Shown piece after piece: positions 8,523-18,388 of a stretch of DNA of 64,000 bases. Both the position numbers and the translations under genes were made by a program. Every line of letters begins with the position of its first letter. Within the stretch, counting starts at the first letter, position 1. The stretch is taken from NCBI GenBank assembly GCA_014799955.1, contig JAAVHB010000005.1, positions 1 through 64,000 of the forward strand, in the 5' to 3' direction. The notes below the pieces were generated by a model. That model was not told the origin of the DNA. It ran no database searches and saw nothing but the letters and a program-made list of their open reading frames with translations. The stretch is from Butyrivibrio sp. Lineage in GTDB: Bacteria > Bacillota > Clostridia > Lachnospirales > Lachnospiraceae.

Positions 8523-9383
8523 AAAAGAAGATCGACCCTCTTTCTATCGGGCTTTACGCCCTTATAGTTTTCGCCGTCCTGTATGTTTCGGCGGCACTCG
8601 GCGCGGCTATGGACTTATCCTTGACCGAGGACGGCACGTTGGATTTTACCGCGCTTATGACAAACGTTGAAACAGTCCTCGCCGCGCCAAACACGGTATG
8701 GGCGCATTTCACGGACTTTTCGGGATACTCCGCGAAAATAACTCTGTTGGTCGCTTTCGCGCTCGGAATATACGCGCTCTTGAAAGCGACCTCGAAAAAG
8801 CGTCTGCACCGCAAGGGCGTGGAACACGGCTCGGCGCGGTGGGCAACAGCCAAAGAGGAACAGTTTCTCCGAGATAATGCGGATAAGAAAAAGCATAAGC
8901 ACGATTGGATAGGCAAGCTGCCGAAATTTATTCAGCCCATTGTCCGAAAAATTCTGAGAGTGCCGCCGCCAAAGGAGATACCTTTTCAGACGGATAACAA
9001 TATACTCTTGACACAAGAAGTCCGAATGTCCTTAAATACCCGACAGCACCGCGAAAATTTGAATGTGTTGGTTATCGGCGGTTCGGGCGCGGGCAAGTCG
9101 AGATTTTATGTCAAACCGAACCTTATGCAGTTGAACACTTCGTATGTCATTACCGACCCCAAAGGCGAGTTATTACGCTCGTGCGGAAAACTGTTAAAAA
9201 AGGCGGGCTACGAAATACGCGTGTTTAATCTTATAGATATGGCGCACTCGAACAATTACAACCCTTTTCAGTACGTCTACGACAAAAACGGAGATATGAA
9301 TAAAACGTATGTTATGAAAATGGTGAATTGTCTGATGAAGAACACCAAGCAAGACGGCAGTTCCGGGGGAGATCAATTCTGGG
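8519..9383 (+). CDS. VirD4/TraG coupling protein, exon 1
   Basis: First part of a type IV coupling protein. It starts at TTG 8519 (AAGGGG 8 bases before, start overlaps the previous stop). Two N-terminal membrane segments (about residues 10-30 and 60-80) and the Walker A VIGGSGAGKSRFYVKPN (about residues 182-198) are visible, followed by YVITDPKGELL. Coding breaks after GDQFW because of a group II intron. Without splicing the frame runs into a stop after 301 residues. Joined to 12076-13439 the two parts give 743 codons with no frame break, including GDQFW-DDSTKALTLAIAF across the junction, as expected for the family. It links the relaxosome to the secretion channel. Confidence 0.9.
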
Positions 9384-12075
9384 GTGCGACACGTTCCGTA
9401 TTGAAAAGATACGGCACTATATAAATAAAAGAACGTAACGGTTCTGTATAGTAGAACTGAAAATCCGAGAGGTGGAATGAAGCGGTAACGCGCCGAAACG
9501 CCTCCCTTGATACTCCGAACGGCATTAACGGGAAACCGAATTGTCGTAAGCTCGGTGAAGTCGGCAGAGAGATACCGTAAGAAAGCAATTTCACGAAAAC
9601 TGCTCAGAGGTGGGCGGCGTATCCTATATGCCGGAGGTCTATAAAATGTATACGGTAAGAATGACGGAAACGTCTGACGAAGCTGCGAATGTACGGGTCT
9701 ATAATTGGACGATATAGAAATGTATCGGGTGTTTTCGGACAAGACCGTGGGGTAAAGTAAAAGTCCCAAATATGAAATACCCTGCTTTGTTACAGGCATT
9801 GCCAAGCGGTCAGGCTCATAGCAGATACCTAAGTGCATATGTAAAGATAGGATTTTCGGAACGTGGCAGCCTACAATACGCGATATGCGGTACAGTCGAA
9901 GAATAATAAGCTGTTTTGATTGTGGGCAAAGAAGCGGCACTACCGATGATGTTTTCCGTAATGGAAAGCGGAGGGACAGCCGCAATTCGATATTGCAAAA
10001 ATAGTTATAGGTGTAAAATTTCATAGCTTCCCGTAAGACTAAGAAAAACAATCCCGAAAGGGGGCGTTGCCTATGACAAAGCACAAGAAACAAAGAAAAT
10101 TAAGACATTTGGAATATTACGACCTGCAAAGCGTTTTTGACAAGTTGTACGCTGACAGCAAACGAGGTGAAGTTTTCACAAATCTCATGGAAATAATCCG
10201 TGATGAAAATAATATACGGCTGGCGTATCGGAATATAAAGCGCAACACGGGAAGTAATACGGCAGGAGTGGACGGTATCACTATAAAGGATATCGAAAAA
10301 CTCAACGCCGAAAAATACGTTGAAATAATTCGGCGTAAATTGGCATGGTACAAACCCAAACCCGTAAGACGAAAAGAGATTGAAAAACCAAACGGCGGTA
10401 TTCGTCCGCTTGGAATTCCCTCAATGACCGACAGACTTGTTCAGCAGTGCATTTTGCAAGTGCTTGAGCCGATTTGCGAAGCAAAATTTTATGAGCGGAG
10501 CAATGGTTTTCGACCGAATAGGTCGGCGGAACACGCTTTGGCGCAATGCTATAAAATGATACAGCAAATGAACTTGCATTATGTTGTAGATGTTGACATT
10601 AAAGGCTTTTTCGATAATGTTGACCACACAAAGCTGATAAAACAAATGTGGACGTTGGGAATAAGGGACAAGCAGTTGATTTGTATTATAAAAGAAATGC
10701 TGAAAGCTCCTGTTGCAATGCAGGACGGAAGCGTAATCTATCCCGATAAGGGAACACCGCAAGGCGGTATTTTATCCCCGCTTCTGGCAAATATCGTTTT
10801 AAATGAGTTGGACTGGTGGATAGCGGGACAGTGGGAAACTATTCCTACTCGCAAAGCTAAAACCAAATACAAAAAGGACGGCTCAATGGACAACGGAAAA
10901 AAATACACTTCTCTGCGCAATAACAGCAATCTCAAAGAAATGTATATCGTAAGATATGCGGACGACTTTAAAATATTCTGCCGAAAGCGGAGCGACGCCG
11001 ACAAGGTTTTCATTGCGGTAAAGCAGTGGCTAAACGAACGGCTGAAGCTGCAAGTAAGCGAGGAAAAATCAAAGGTCGTTAATCTCAAAAGGCACTACTC
11101 GGATTTTCTCGGATTTCGTTTAAAAGCGATTCCCAAAAGCGGCAAATATGTTGTTGGGTCGCATATGTCGGAAAAGGCTCTGAAACGGGAAACGGAAAAG
11201 CTGATAGGTCAGATAAAATATATCGAAAATCCGAAAAACGCTAAGGAGGAAGCGTTAGCGGTCAGCCTGTACAATTCTATGGTATGGGGAATTCATAATT
11301 ATTACCGCTATGCGACAAATATCAATATTGATTGTCGAAAAATTCAATTTCGGATAAACAGCCTGATGAGAAACAGATTACGGGACAGGGTCAAGAAAAA
11401 CGGCAAAATCAAAAGCGAATATGTTCGGAAAAATTACGGTGCAAGCGAACAAGTGAGATTTATCGGCGGTATTGCGGTCTGCCCTATCGGATATATCAAA
11501 ACCAAAAATCCGATGTACAAAAAGGCGGTTATCTGCAAATATACCGAAGAAGGGAGAGAGGAAATTCACAAAAATCTTAAATTCGACGAGCTGACAATAA
11601 AGGTACTGCATATGCTGGCAACGGCGCAAATGCCAAACAGAAGCGTTGAATATATGGATAACCGAGTTTCACTGTATGCTGCGCAATACGGAAAATGTGC
11701 GGTGACGGGCAAACCTCTGTGGATTGATGAAATCCATTGTCACCATAAAAAGCCCGTCAGCTTGGGCGGCACGGACGAATATAAAAATCTGATAATAGTC
11801 CATGTTGACGTTCACAGGCTGATACACGCAAGCACCACAGACGCAGTCAAATTTTATCTCGATAAGGTAAAACCGAACATCACCATGCTAAAGAAAATCA
11901 ATCAATTAAGAGAATTAGCGGGTAATTCCGCGATTTAAGTTTCGTATGCTTTGAAGTTTACACTAATCTGACGAAAACGCAATACCGATGGAACGCCGTG
12001 TGCGGTGAAAGTCGCATGCACGGTGTGGAGCAGGGGAAAACTCGGAGATTATTTCAAAGAGTTACCTATTGCTAT
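9384..12075 (+). mobile_element. group II intron within virD4
   Basis: The intron begins GTGCG (9384-9388) and ends ...CTATTGCTAT (12075), matching the group II GUGYG...AY rule. Domain V is at about 11994-12028 (GCCGTGTGCGG, loop GAAA, then GTCGCATGCACGGTG); domain VI with the bulged A follows to 12075. Positions 9384-10072 hold the domain I-III RNA and no other gene. The intron-encoded protein sits in domain IV (10073-11938). Removal of exactly these 2692 bases restores the virD4 frame. The site is on the sense strand, so the RNA can splice. A possible EBS1 is tCCCAAA (about 9764-9770), pairing 5 of 6 with the exon end TCTGGG. Confidence 0.93.
10073..11938 (+). CDS. group II intron reverse transcriptase/maturase with HNH
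   Basis: 621 residues from ATG 10073, with GAAAGGGGG upstream. The reverse-transcriptase domain shows the conserved GTPQGGILSPLLANI (about residue 226) and the catalytic YADD in IVRYADDFKIF (about residue 293). The maturase (X) domain follows, then a C-terminal HNH-type DNA endonuclease: CAVTGKPL, IHCHHKKPVSLGGTDEYKNL, VHRLIH (about 543-588). The protein helps the intron fold and splice and drives retrohoming: the RNA inserts in the top strand, HNH cuts the bottom strand, and the enzyme copies the RNA. All motifs look intact, so the intron may be active. Confidence 0.95.
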   Translation: MTKHKKQRKLRHLEYYDLQSVFDKLYADSKRGEVFTNLMEIIRDENNIRLAYRNIKRNTGSNTAGVDGITIKDIEKLNAEKYVEIIRRKLAWYKPKPVRRKEIEKPNGGIRPLGIPSMTDRLVQQCILQVLEPICEAKFYERSNGFRPNRSAEHALAQCYKMIQQMNLHYVVDVDIKGFFDNVDHTKLIKQMWTLGIRDKQLICIIKEMLKAPVAMQDGSVIYPDKGTPQGGILSPLLANIVLNELDWWIAGQWETIPTRKAKTKYKKDGSMDNGKKYTSLRNNSNLKEMYIVRYADDFKIFCRKRSDADKVFIAVKQWLNERLKLQVSEEKSKVVNLKRHYSDFLGFRLKAIPKSGKYVVGSHMSEKALKRETEKLIGQIKYIENPKNAKEEALAVSLYNSMVWGIHNYYRYATNINIDCRKIQFRINSLMRNRLRDRVKKNGKIKSEYVRKNYGASEQVRFIGGIAVCPIGYIKTKNPMYKKAVICKYTEEGREEIHKNLKFDELTIKVLHMLATAQMPNRSVEYMDNRVSLYAAQYGKCAVTGKPLWIDEIHCHHKKPVSLGGTDEYKNLIIVHVDVHRLIHASTTDAVKFYLDKVKPNITMLKKINQLRELAGNSAI

Positions 12076-13439
12076 ACGACAGTACGAAAGCATTAACGCT
12101 TGCTATCGCGTTTTATCTTCTGGAAAAAAAGGACGCGAAAGACCCGAACGGCAACTCGCTTGACCGAAATTTCAGCACCGTTATGCGGCTTATGAGATTA
12201 GCGGAGATCTCGGAGCAGGACGAAAACCACCGCTCCCCTCTTGACGATCTGATGGACGAGCTGCGTGAGGAAAATCCGTACAGTATGGCGGTATCGTATT
12301 ACGCGGACTTTAAAAAGGCTCCTGCGGAAACGGCGAAATCAATTCTTATTTCAGCGGCAGTTAGATTTGCCGCTTTTAATTTGCCCGAAGTAGCGGACTT
12401 AACGCACACGGACAATATACATCTTGATACGCTCGGCGACAAAAAGACCGCGCTGTTTGTAATTATACCGTCCTCTGATGCCACTTTTAACTTTTTGGCG
12501 GCGATGATGTACACACAATTATTCGATACCTTGTATGACACGGCGAATTTCAAATACGGCGGTCGCTTGCCCGTCCACGTTCGCTGTCTGTTGGACGAGT
12601 TTGCTAACATTGGCACTATTCCCGACTTTGACAAATTGCTTGCCACAATGAGAAGTATGGAGATTTCTGCGAACATTATCATACAAAATCTGGCGCAGTT
12701 AAAAAAGATGTATGAAAAGTCGTGGGAGATAGTTACGGGTAACTGTGACTCACTCCTGTTTCTCGGCGGTCAAGAGGCTAGTACGCTTGAGGCGATCTCA
12801 AAGTCTTTGGGTAAAGAAACGATTGACGTTGTTTCACAAAACCGAACGCGCAGTCACAAATCGCCGTCCACGTCCGAAAACAACAGCATTTTGGGGCGTG
12901 AGCTTATGACCCCCGATGAATTAAAGGTTATGAAAGCGAATGAGTGTGTGCTTATTGTACGCGCTTTATACCCTTTTCATTGTCACAAATTTGACATCGA
13001 AAAGCACGTTAATTATCGGTATCTGGAGGACTTTAACAAGGACTACGCGTATCTTATCGACGATCTGCACACGGAAAAAGCCCCCGATATGGCGGCGAAT
13101 TATTCCGAGAAGATCACGCCGAGGGACAAGCCCGCGGATACCGAAAAGCCCGTCACGGACGTGGATATTCCCGATGATATGGAGGTGTATGAAATGGCTG
13201 ATGACAGCATTGACAGAGAATTTGTCGAGGACAAAAACGAGATAGCCGCGGCTCTGGAGCGCAACGAAAAGCGGAATAATCTCTCGGCAAGCGTTGACAT
13301 TTACGGCGATAACGATACGGATTTCTCCGACGACGCGCTCCCGAACGCCGAGGACCTGATACCGTATGACTTGTCCGAAAGCAAGGTTTTCGGAGAGGCA
13401 GATTACAACGCTATGTTTGACAGCGTTGATAACTTTTAG
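12076..13439 (+). CDS. VirD4/TraG coupling protein, exon 2
   Basis: Second part of the coupling protein, giving 742 residues in all after splicing. It carries the Walker B segment RCLLDEFANIGTIPDF (about residue 458 of the joined protein), the following conserved ATMRSMEISANIIIQNLAQL, and the motif GNCDSLLFLGGQEAST that packs near the ATPase site. The C-terminal 130 residues are acidic (DVDIPDDMEVYEMADDS), a tail type thought to contact relaxase or accessory proteins. Codon 1 of this exon is completed by the last base of exon 1 (g + ac = Asp). Confidence 0.9.
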
Positions 13440-13496
13440 ATACTTCCGCACAAGGCGGTTGTACATAAATATTTTTTTCAAAGGAGGTTTTCTATT

Positions 13497-13895
13497 ATGG
13501 AAAACAACACTACCCTTGCTGCTCGTAAGGAGCAGCGCAATCCCCTTAAGAGAGCATTTTCGGCAATTACGGGAAAGTGCAGAAAGATCGCGCTTGCCGT
13601 CACGACTATGCTCACAATGTCGGTCGCGACTACGGTAAATGCCTTTGCCGCGTCCACGCCCGCAGCAGGTGGCGCTCCCGTTGACGGTGAGGCGGCGTTT
13701 AACTCGGTTGTCGGTTTTTTCGCTACTTGGATCGGGCGTATCGGCTTGGTGGTCGCGTTTGTCGGCGGCGTTATGTTCGCATTGGCAATTAAGAACGACG
13801 ACGCTGAGGCAAAGACGCGCGGTCTGATGACACTTGCAAGCGGCTTTGTGGTGTTCGCGCTCACGCTCTCGCTTGATTTGTTCGGCATTACCTGA
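13497..13895 (+). CDS. small membrane protein, VirB2/Maff2-like pilin candidate
   Basis: 132 residues, with AAAGGAGG upstream. A basic N-terminus leads to a hydrophobic segment ending in AFA (about residues 35-50), consistent with a signal peptide cut near VNAFAAS. Two further membrane segments follow (about 70-95 and 105-130), separated by a short charged loop (KNDDAEAKTRG). Size, topology and position directly after virD4 match the pilin-like Maff2/VirB2 proteins of Tn1549-type systems, but sequence alone does not prove it. A hairpin right after the gene may favour its expression over the distal operon. Confidence 0.55.
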   Translation: MENNTTLAARKEQRNPLKRAFSAITGKCRKIALAVTTMLTMSVATTVNAFAASTPAAGGAPVDGEAAFNSVVGFFATWIGRIGLVVAFVGGVMFALAIKNDDAEAKTRGLMTLASGFVVFALTLSLDLFGIT

Positions 13896-13930
13896 TAGCT
13901 CCCCCAAAAAACAGTAACTTAACGGCTCTT

Positions 13931-13970
13931 GGAAACAGCGGTGCTGTACTTTTCAACACCGCTGTTTTCC
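13931..13970 (+). terminator. hairpin after the pilin-like gene, possible attenuator
   Basis: A 13-bp stem (ggaaacagcggtg / caccgctgttttcc, one bulged T) with a 13-base loop. The T tract after it is poor (ttatctc), so it may only partly terminate or protect the upstream mRNA end inside the transfer operon. Confidence 0.6.
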
Positions 13971-13994
13971 TTATCTCGGAAAGGAGGTTTTTGA

Positions 13995-14855
13995 ATGTGG
14001 AGTTACGGGCAATGTATGGATAACATCAAGGGCATTGTTTTGGAACTTAACACAATGTTCTCAATGCTTATGGAGCTGTTGATGAATGACAGCTTGCTGA
14101 CTACTACGACCGCGGCGCTGCCGAATTTGATAGCGGCGATTAAGGCTACGTCATTAACGCTGTGCGTGATGTTTTTCCTTATCGACTTTTTCACGAAAAC
14201 GCTCCACTTGCAGTGGGTGACGTGGGAAAACGTGTTAATGCTCTTTATTAAGCTGGTGTTCGCAAAAGTCTGTGTGGATAATTCCGAGCTGATTATGACG
14301 GTGGTCTACAAGGGCTTTAACGGCTTTGTCGGGGCATTGAGCGGAACGGTAATGCAGTATAGGTTTATTGACGGCGATAATATGACGAAAGCGCAGTATT
14401 TCGTTTCTTCATCGGACGCGTCGTTGATCGTAAACGATGTAAAAGCGGGATTTCTCAACTTCCAACCGCTGTTGATGAATTTGCAGATCACAATTCAAGG
14501 GCTGATAATGAAAATTGTTATGATACTCGCGAATGTGGTCGTTATCGCGCGTTTGTTCGAACTGACCGTGTACACGCTGATCGCGCCCGTGCCGCTGTCA
14601 ACATTTGCTTGCGACGGGCTTTCGGACGTCGGAAAAGGCTTTTTGAAGTCCTATGCCGCGGTATCATTGCAAGCAATTGTTCTGGCGATTATGTTCTTTT
14701 CCTATAATGCCGTAAACCAAGCGTTAATAAGCGGTAACATAGGCAATACAAACCTTTCGCTCAACGGCTTAATGGGATTGATAACCACATTAACGCTTGC
14801 TATGGGCGTTATGCAGTCGGGAGCGTGGTCGAAAAAGATATGCGGTGCAATGTAG
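13995..14855 (+). CDS. VirB6/TrbL-like channel protein (CD1112 type)
   Basis: 286 residues, preceded by AAAGGAGG. About six hydrophobic segments are visible: around residues 48-68 (ATSLTLCVMFFLIDFF), 80-100, 165-190 (GLIMKIVMILANVVVIARLF), 195-215, 228-245 and 258-275. The conserved FELTVYTLIAPVPLSTFACDG and GVMQSGAW segments fit the CD1112 family of VirB6/TrbL-like proteins in Tn1549-type ICEs. It would form the inner-membrane pore of the DNA transfer channel. It sits 12 bases before prgI, in the usual family order. Confidence 0.75.
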   Translation: MWSYGQCMDNIKGIVLELNTMFSMLMELLMNDSLLTTTTAALPNLIAAIKATSLTLCVMFFLIDFFTKTLHLQWVTWENVLMLFIKLVFAKVCVDNSELIMTVVYKGFNGFVGALSGTVMQYRFIDGDNMTKAQYFVSSSDASLIVNDVKAGFLNFQPLLMNLQITIQGLIMKIVMILANVVVIARLFELTVYTLIAPVPLSTFACDGLSDVGKGFLKSYAAVSLQAIVLAIMFFSYNAVNQALISGNIGNTNLSLNGLMGLITTLTLAMGVMQSGAWSKKICGAM

Positions 14856-14867
14856 GAGGTGTAGCAT

Positions 14868-15287
14868 TTGATTGAAATTAAGATACCGAAAGAGATAACC
14901 GAGTATAAGGAAAAATTTCTTTTCGGTCTGACGGTCAGGCAGTTTGTATCGGCGGTAGCGGCTCTCGCGGTCTGCGTACCGCTTTTTATTTTCGGCAAGG
15001 ACTATCTCGGCGATGACGTTATAGGGTGGCTGATTATTCTTATCGCCGTTCCTATTTTCGCGTTCGGATTTTTCAAGTTTGACGGAATGACATTTGAGGT
15101 TTTCCTCGGAATGCTTTTCCGGCAGAAATGGGCAGAGCCGCAAAGACGGACTTATGAGGAGCTGCCCGTGTTCTGGGATTGCCGCGAGGAGATAATCGAG
15201 GACAGGATAGCCCACCAGCTTGCGGAGATAAAGCATCGCAAGAAATCGGCTAAACGAAAGGACGGTGTTTACAATGAACATAAATAA
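14868..15287 (+). CDS. PrgI-family membrane protein (VirB3-like)
   Basis: 139 residues from TTG 14868 with GGAGGTG 6 bases upstream. The N-terminal IKIPKEITEYKEKFLFGLTVRQF is the PrgI signature, followed by two membrane segments (about 28-45 and 50-70) and a cytoplasmic tail with EVFLGMLFRQKW. PrgI proteins occupy the VirB3 place, next to and working with the VirB4 ATPase. The gene overlaps virB4 by 14 bases, so expression of the two is coupled. Confidence 0.85.
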   Translation: MIEIKIPKEITEYKEKFLFGLTVRQFVSAVAALAVCVPLFIFGKDYLGDDVIGWLIILIAVPIFAFGFFKFDGMTFEVFLGMLFRQKWAEPQRRTYEELPVFWDCREEIIEDRIAHQLAEIKHRKKSAKRKDGVYNEHK

Positions 15288-17661
15288 GCCCAAAGCGGAA
15301 AACTCCGCAAAGGAAATTGACAAGGTGCGCGTTGCAAAGCAGAAAAAGCCCCGAAAGGTCAAGGAAAAGCGCGAGGCGCGCAAGGTGGCGCGTTCGGTGC
15401 AGGACACAATTCCCTACGAACACGTTCACGGCAAATACATTTTTGAGGTGGCGAAAAACCGCTATTCCGTGACATACGCTTTCAACGACGTTACCTATAA
15501 TGCGGCTGACGGCACGGAACAGGAGCGGATTTTCCTCGCATACGGCGATCTGCTCAATAGCTTTGATACCACCGACGATATTCAGATAACGCTCCATAAC
15601 AATGTCGTAAATCAAAAGGAGTTTTCCGGCAAGATACTTCTTAAACCCGCTAATGACGGCTTTGACGAGTATCGCCGCGAGTACAACGATATGTTGTTGG
15701 ATAAAATGCAGCAGGGGCAGAACGGTATAACCACAAAAAAGTATTTTACCGTTACCGTTGCGGCGGCAAACCTCGAATTGGCGCAACAGAAGATAGCCGC
15801 TAACGAGCTGGCTTTACGCGCCGCTTTTCAGAAGATAGGGTCGAATATTGAAAAGCTGAAAGCTAATGAGCGTATTCGTATCATTGCGGATATTTTCAGA
15901 GGGGTAAATCAAGAGATACGCCCTATCACCACATCGCAGTTTATGCGCGGAGCGGAAAAGTCCTTGTGTTGCCCCGATTACTTTGAGTTTAAAAAGGACT
16001 ATTTTCTCTACAATGACAAATTCGCGAGAATGGTCTACCTCAAGCATTTGCCCTCGTCGCTTGTTGACGATATTCTGAAAGATCTGTGCGAAACGTCTTT
16101 GCCGATAGTCGTTACGGTGAACATTTCCCCCGTTGAGCCGTCCGAGGCTATTAAGGTAGTCAAGCGGCAGTTGACGGCTATGCGTTCCAACAAAATGCAA
16201 AAGGAAAAGAAAGCCGCCCAGCACGGAGTTTTCACGGACGTGATCTCTGATGATCTGAAACAGTCACTTGAAGAAGGCGAGGAACTGTTGAACGACTTGC
16301 AGAGTAAAAATCAGAAGATGTTTCTGTTAAATCTCGTTGTGATGATAACGGGCAACAGCTTTGAGGAATTGGAGAATAACACGGACAAGATAGAGGCGGT
16401 ATTCCGCACAAAGGTCTGCACCACATCACGGGCGCATTATCAGCAGGAGGACGCGCTTGCAAGCTGTCTGCCGCTTGGTAATTGCCGCTTAAAGGTTCGC
16501 AGAACGCTCACTACCGAGAGCGCGTGTGTATTTATGCCGTTTAACAGTAAGGAACTCTCGCAGGAGGGCGGCGTTTATTACGGCTTAAATCAGACTACCA
16601 ACAATTTGATAGTGTTCAACCGCGCAAGCCTTATAAACGCTAACGGCTTTATACTCGGCTGTCCGGGATCGGGAAAAAGTTTCTCGGCAAAGCGTGAAAT
16701 GGTCAACGTTTTCCTTTCGACCGATGACGATATTATCATTGTCGATCCCGAACGCGAGTACACAAACCTCGTCAAGGCTCTCGGCGGTGAACTGCTGTAT
16801 ATTTCAGAAAGCTCTGATACCCACCTCAATCCGCTTGAAATCTCAATCGAGGAATATAACAAAGGCGAGGACGTTGTTTCGTCCAAGTACGATTTTTTCC
16901 TGAGTTTCTTTGAAACGATTATGGGAAAGAGCGGTATATCGCCCGAACAGAAAACGATTATCGACAACTGCTTGCACGAGGTTTACAGAGATTTTCTGCT
17001 CGGTAATACGACCGTAATGCCTACGCTCAAGGATTACTACGATATTCTCTGCAAGGAAAAGTCCGAGGAGGCAAAGCCGCTGTATATGTCGCTTGAACTG
17101 TATGTCAACGGCTCTATGAAAACATTCTCGTATTCCTCGAATGTGGACGTTAATAACCGCGTGGTGGTCTACGATATTAAGGATTTGGGAAAGCAGTTAA
17201 AGCCTTTGGGAATGATGGTCGTGCTTGAGAATTTGTGGGATAAGATAGTCCGTAACCGTGAGCGCGGTATCCGCACTCGTATCTATATCGACGAGATTTA
17301 CTTGTTGTTCCGCAACGAGGAAAGCGCAAACTTCTTGTTTGAGTTGTACAAGAGAGCGCGTAAGTGGGGCGGCATACCGACGGGTATCACGCAAAATGTA
17401 GAGGATTTGCTTAAATCCGATACGGCGCGTTCAATGTTGTCAAACTCGGAGTTTATCCTGATGTTAAATCAAGCCGCGTCCGACCGCGATCAGCTTGCTC
17501 GTTTGCTGAAAATTCCCGAAACGATGATGAGTTTTGTAACAGGTGCTCCCGCGGGTTCGGGGCTTATCTATTGCGGACTTAACGGGTCACTTCCGTTTAA
17601 AGACGACTTCCCCACCGATACCAAGCTGTACCGCTTGATGACCACGAAATTCGGTGAGTGA
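15274..17661 (+). CDS. VirB4-family conjugation ATPase
   Basis: 795 residues from ATG 15274 (a GTG at 15265 is also in frame, but the ATG is the better start). Walker A GCPGSGKSFSAKREM lies at about residue 462. It is followed by DIIIVDPEREYTNLVKALGG, by RTRIYIDEIYLLF (Walker B, about 668), and by GIPTGITQNVEDLL and LSNSEFILMLNQA, the usual VirB4/TraE order. The N-terminal 80 residues are very basic. It powers assembly of the conjugation channel and possibly DNA transfer. No frame damage. The downstream methyltransferase begins 2 bases after the stop, so it belongs to the same operon. Confidence 0.93.
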   Translation: MNINKPKAENSAKEIDKVRVAKQKKPRKVKEKREARKVARSVQDTIPYEHVHGKYIFEVAKNRYSVTYAFNDVTYNAADGTEQERIFLAYGDLLNSFDTTDDIQITLHNNVVNQKEFSGKILLKPANDGFDEYRREYNDMLLDKMQQGQNGITTKKYFTVTVAAANLELAQQKIAANELALRAAFQKIGSNIEKLKANERIRIIADIFRGVNQEIRPITTSQFMRGAEKSLCCPDYFEFKKDYFLYNDKFARMVYLKHLPSSLVDDILKDLCETSLPIVVTVNISPVEPSEAIKVVKRQLTAMRSNKMQKEKKAAQHGVFTDVISDDLKQSLEEGEELLNDLQSKNQKMFLLNLVVMITGNSFEELENNTDKIEAVFRTKVCTTSRAHYQQEDALASCLPLGNCRLKVRRTLTTESACVFMPFNSKELSQEGGVYYGLNQTTNNLIVFNRASLINANGFILGCPGSGKSFSAKREMVNVFLSTDDDIIIVDPEREYTNLVKALGGELLYISESSDTHLNPLEISIEEYNKGEDVVSSKYDFFLSFFETIMGKSGISPEQKTIIDNCLHEVYRDFLLGNTTVMPTLKDYYDILCKEKSEEAKPLYMSLELYVNGSMKTFSYSSNVDVNNRVVVYDIKDLGKQLKPLGMMVVLENLWDKIVRNRERGIRTRIYIDEIYLLFRNEESANFLFELYKRARKWGGIPTGITQNVEDLLKSDTARSMLSNSEFILMLNQAASDRDQLARLLKIPETMMSFVTGAPAGSGLIYCGLNGSLPFKDDFPTDTKLYRLMTTKFGE

Positions 17662-17662
17662 T

Positions 17663-18388
17663 ATGAATATATTACTTGCTTGTGAGGAAAGCCAGCGTGT
17701 TACGATCGAGTTTCGGCGGTTGGGTCATACGGCTTTTAGCTGTGATTTAATGTCTTGTTCGGGCGGTCATCCCGAATGGCACATACAAGGCGATGTGCTG
17801 CCGCTTATCAACGGCGATTGCACATTTACGACAATGGACGGCGAGGTGTATGAATTAAACGGCAAGTGGGATATGATCATAGCGTTTCCGCCGTGTACAT
17901 ATCTGACAAACGCGGGAACTCGGCATTTTTCCGTTAGGTGCAACCCTCCCGAAAAAGTTGCGGCGCGAGAAAGGCTCCGCGAACAGGCGGCGGAATTTTT
18001 TCTCAAATTCGCAAACGCGGCTTGTGAGCGAATAGCTATCGAGAACCCTGTCGGATATATGAGCAGGCATTTCAAGCCGCCTACTCAAATAATCGAGCCG
18101 TATTATTTTGCAAAGAGCAAAGACGATACGGACTATGTAACCAAGCGGACGTGCCTGTGGTTAAAGGGTTTGCCGCCGCTGAAAAGAACGAGCGATCTGC
18201 CGCGCCCCGAACCTATAAGGTCATACACAAACATACACGGAAAAACAAAATATGTGGATTGGTGTATGACCGTGGGAGGAAAAAATCAAGCAGAACGCGC
18301 CAAGAAACGCTCAAAGACGTTTTTCGGGATAGCGGCGGCAATGGCGGAGCAATGGGGAGGTGATATTTCTGAAAGTAATAATCGGTAA
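17663..18388 (+). CDS. DNA cytosine methyltransferase-like protein
   Basis: 241 residues. The N-terminus NILLACEESQRVTIEFRRLGHTAFSCDL is a SAM-binding strand-turn (motif I region), and IIAFPPCTYLTNAG (about residues 73-86) holds the PPC catalytic motif IV of 5-methylcytosine enzymes; ERIAIENPVGYM resembles the ENV/ENP motif VI. The enzyme is short and resembles phage-type orphan methyltransferases. No restriction endonuclease gene is adjacent, so it likely shields the element's DNA from host restriction after transfer. It sits inside the transfer operon and overlaps the next gene by 29 bases. Confidence 0.75.
   Translation: MNILLACEESQRVTIEFRRLGHTAFSCDLMSCSGGHPEWHIQGDVLPLINGDCTFTTMDGEVYELNGKWDMIIAFPPCTYLTNAGTRHFSVRCNPPEKVAARERLREQAAEFFLKFANAACERIAIENPVGYMSRHFKPPTQIIEPYYFAKSKDDTDYVTKRTCLWLKGLPPLKRTSDLPRPEPIRSYTNIHGKTKYVDWCMTVGGKNQAERAKKRSKTFFGIAAAMAEQWGGDISESNNR

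Noticed and set aside
8519..9424. VirD4 as a truncated pseudogene
   Set aside because: The break coincides with the 5' end of a group II intron, and exact removal of the intron restores the full frame.
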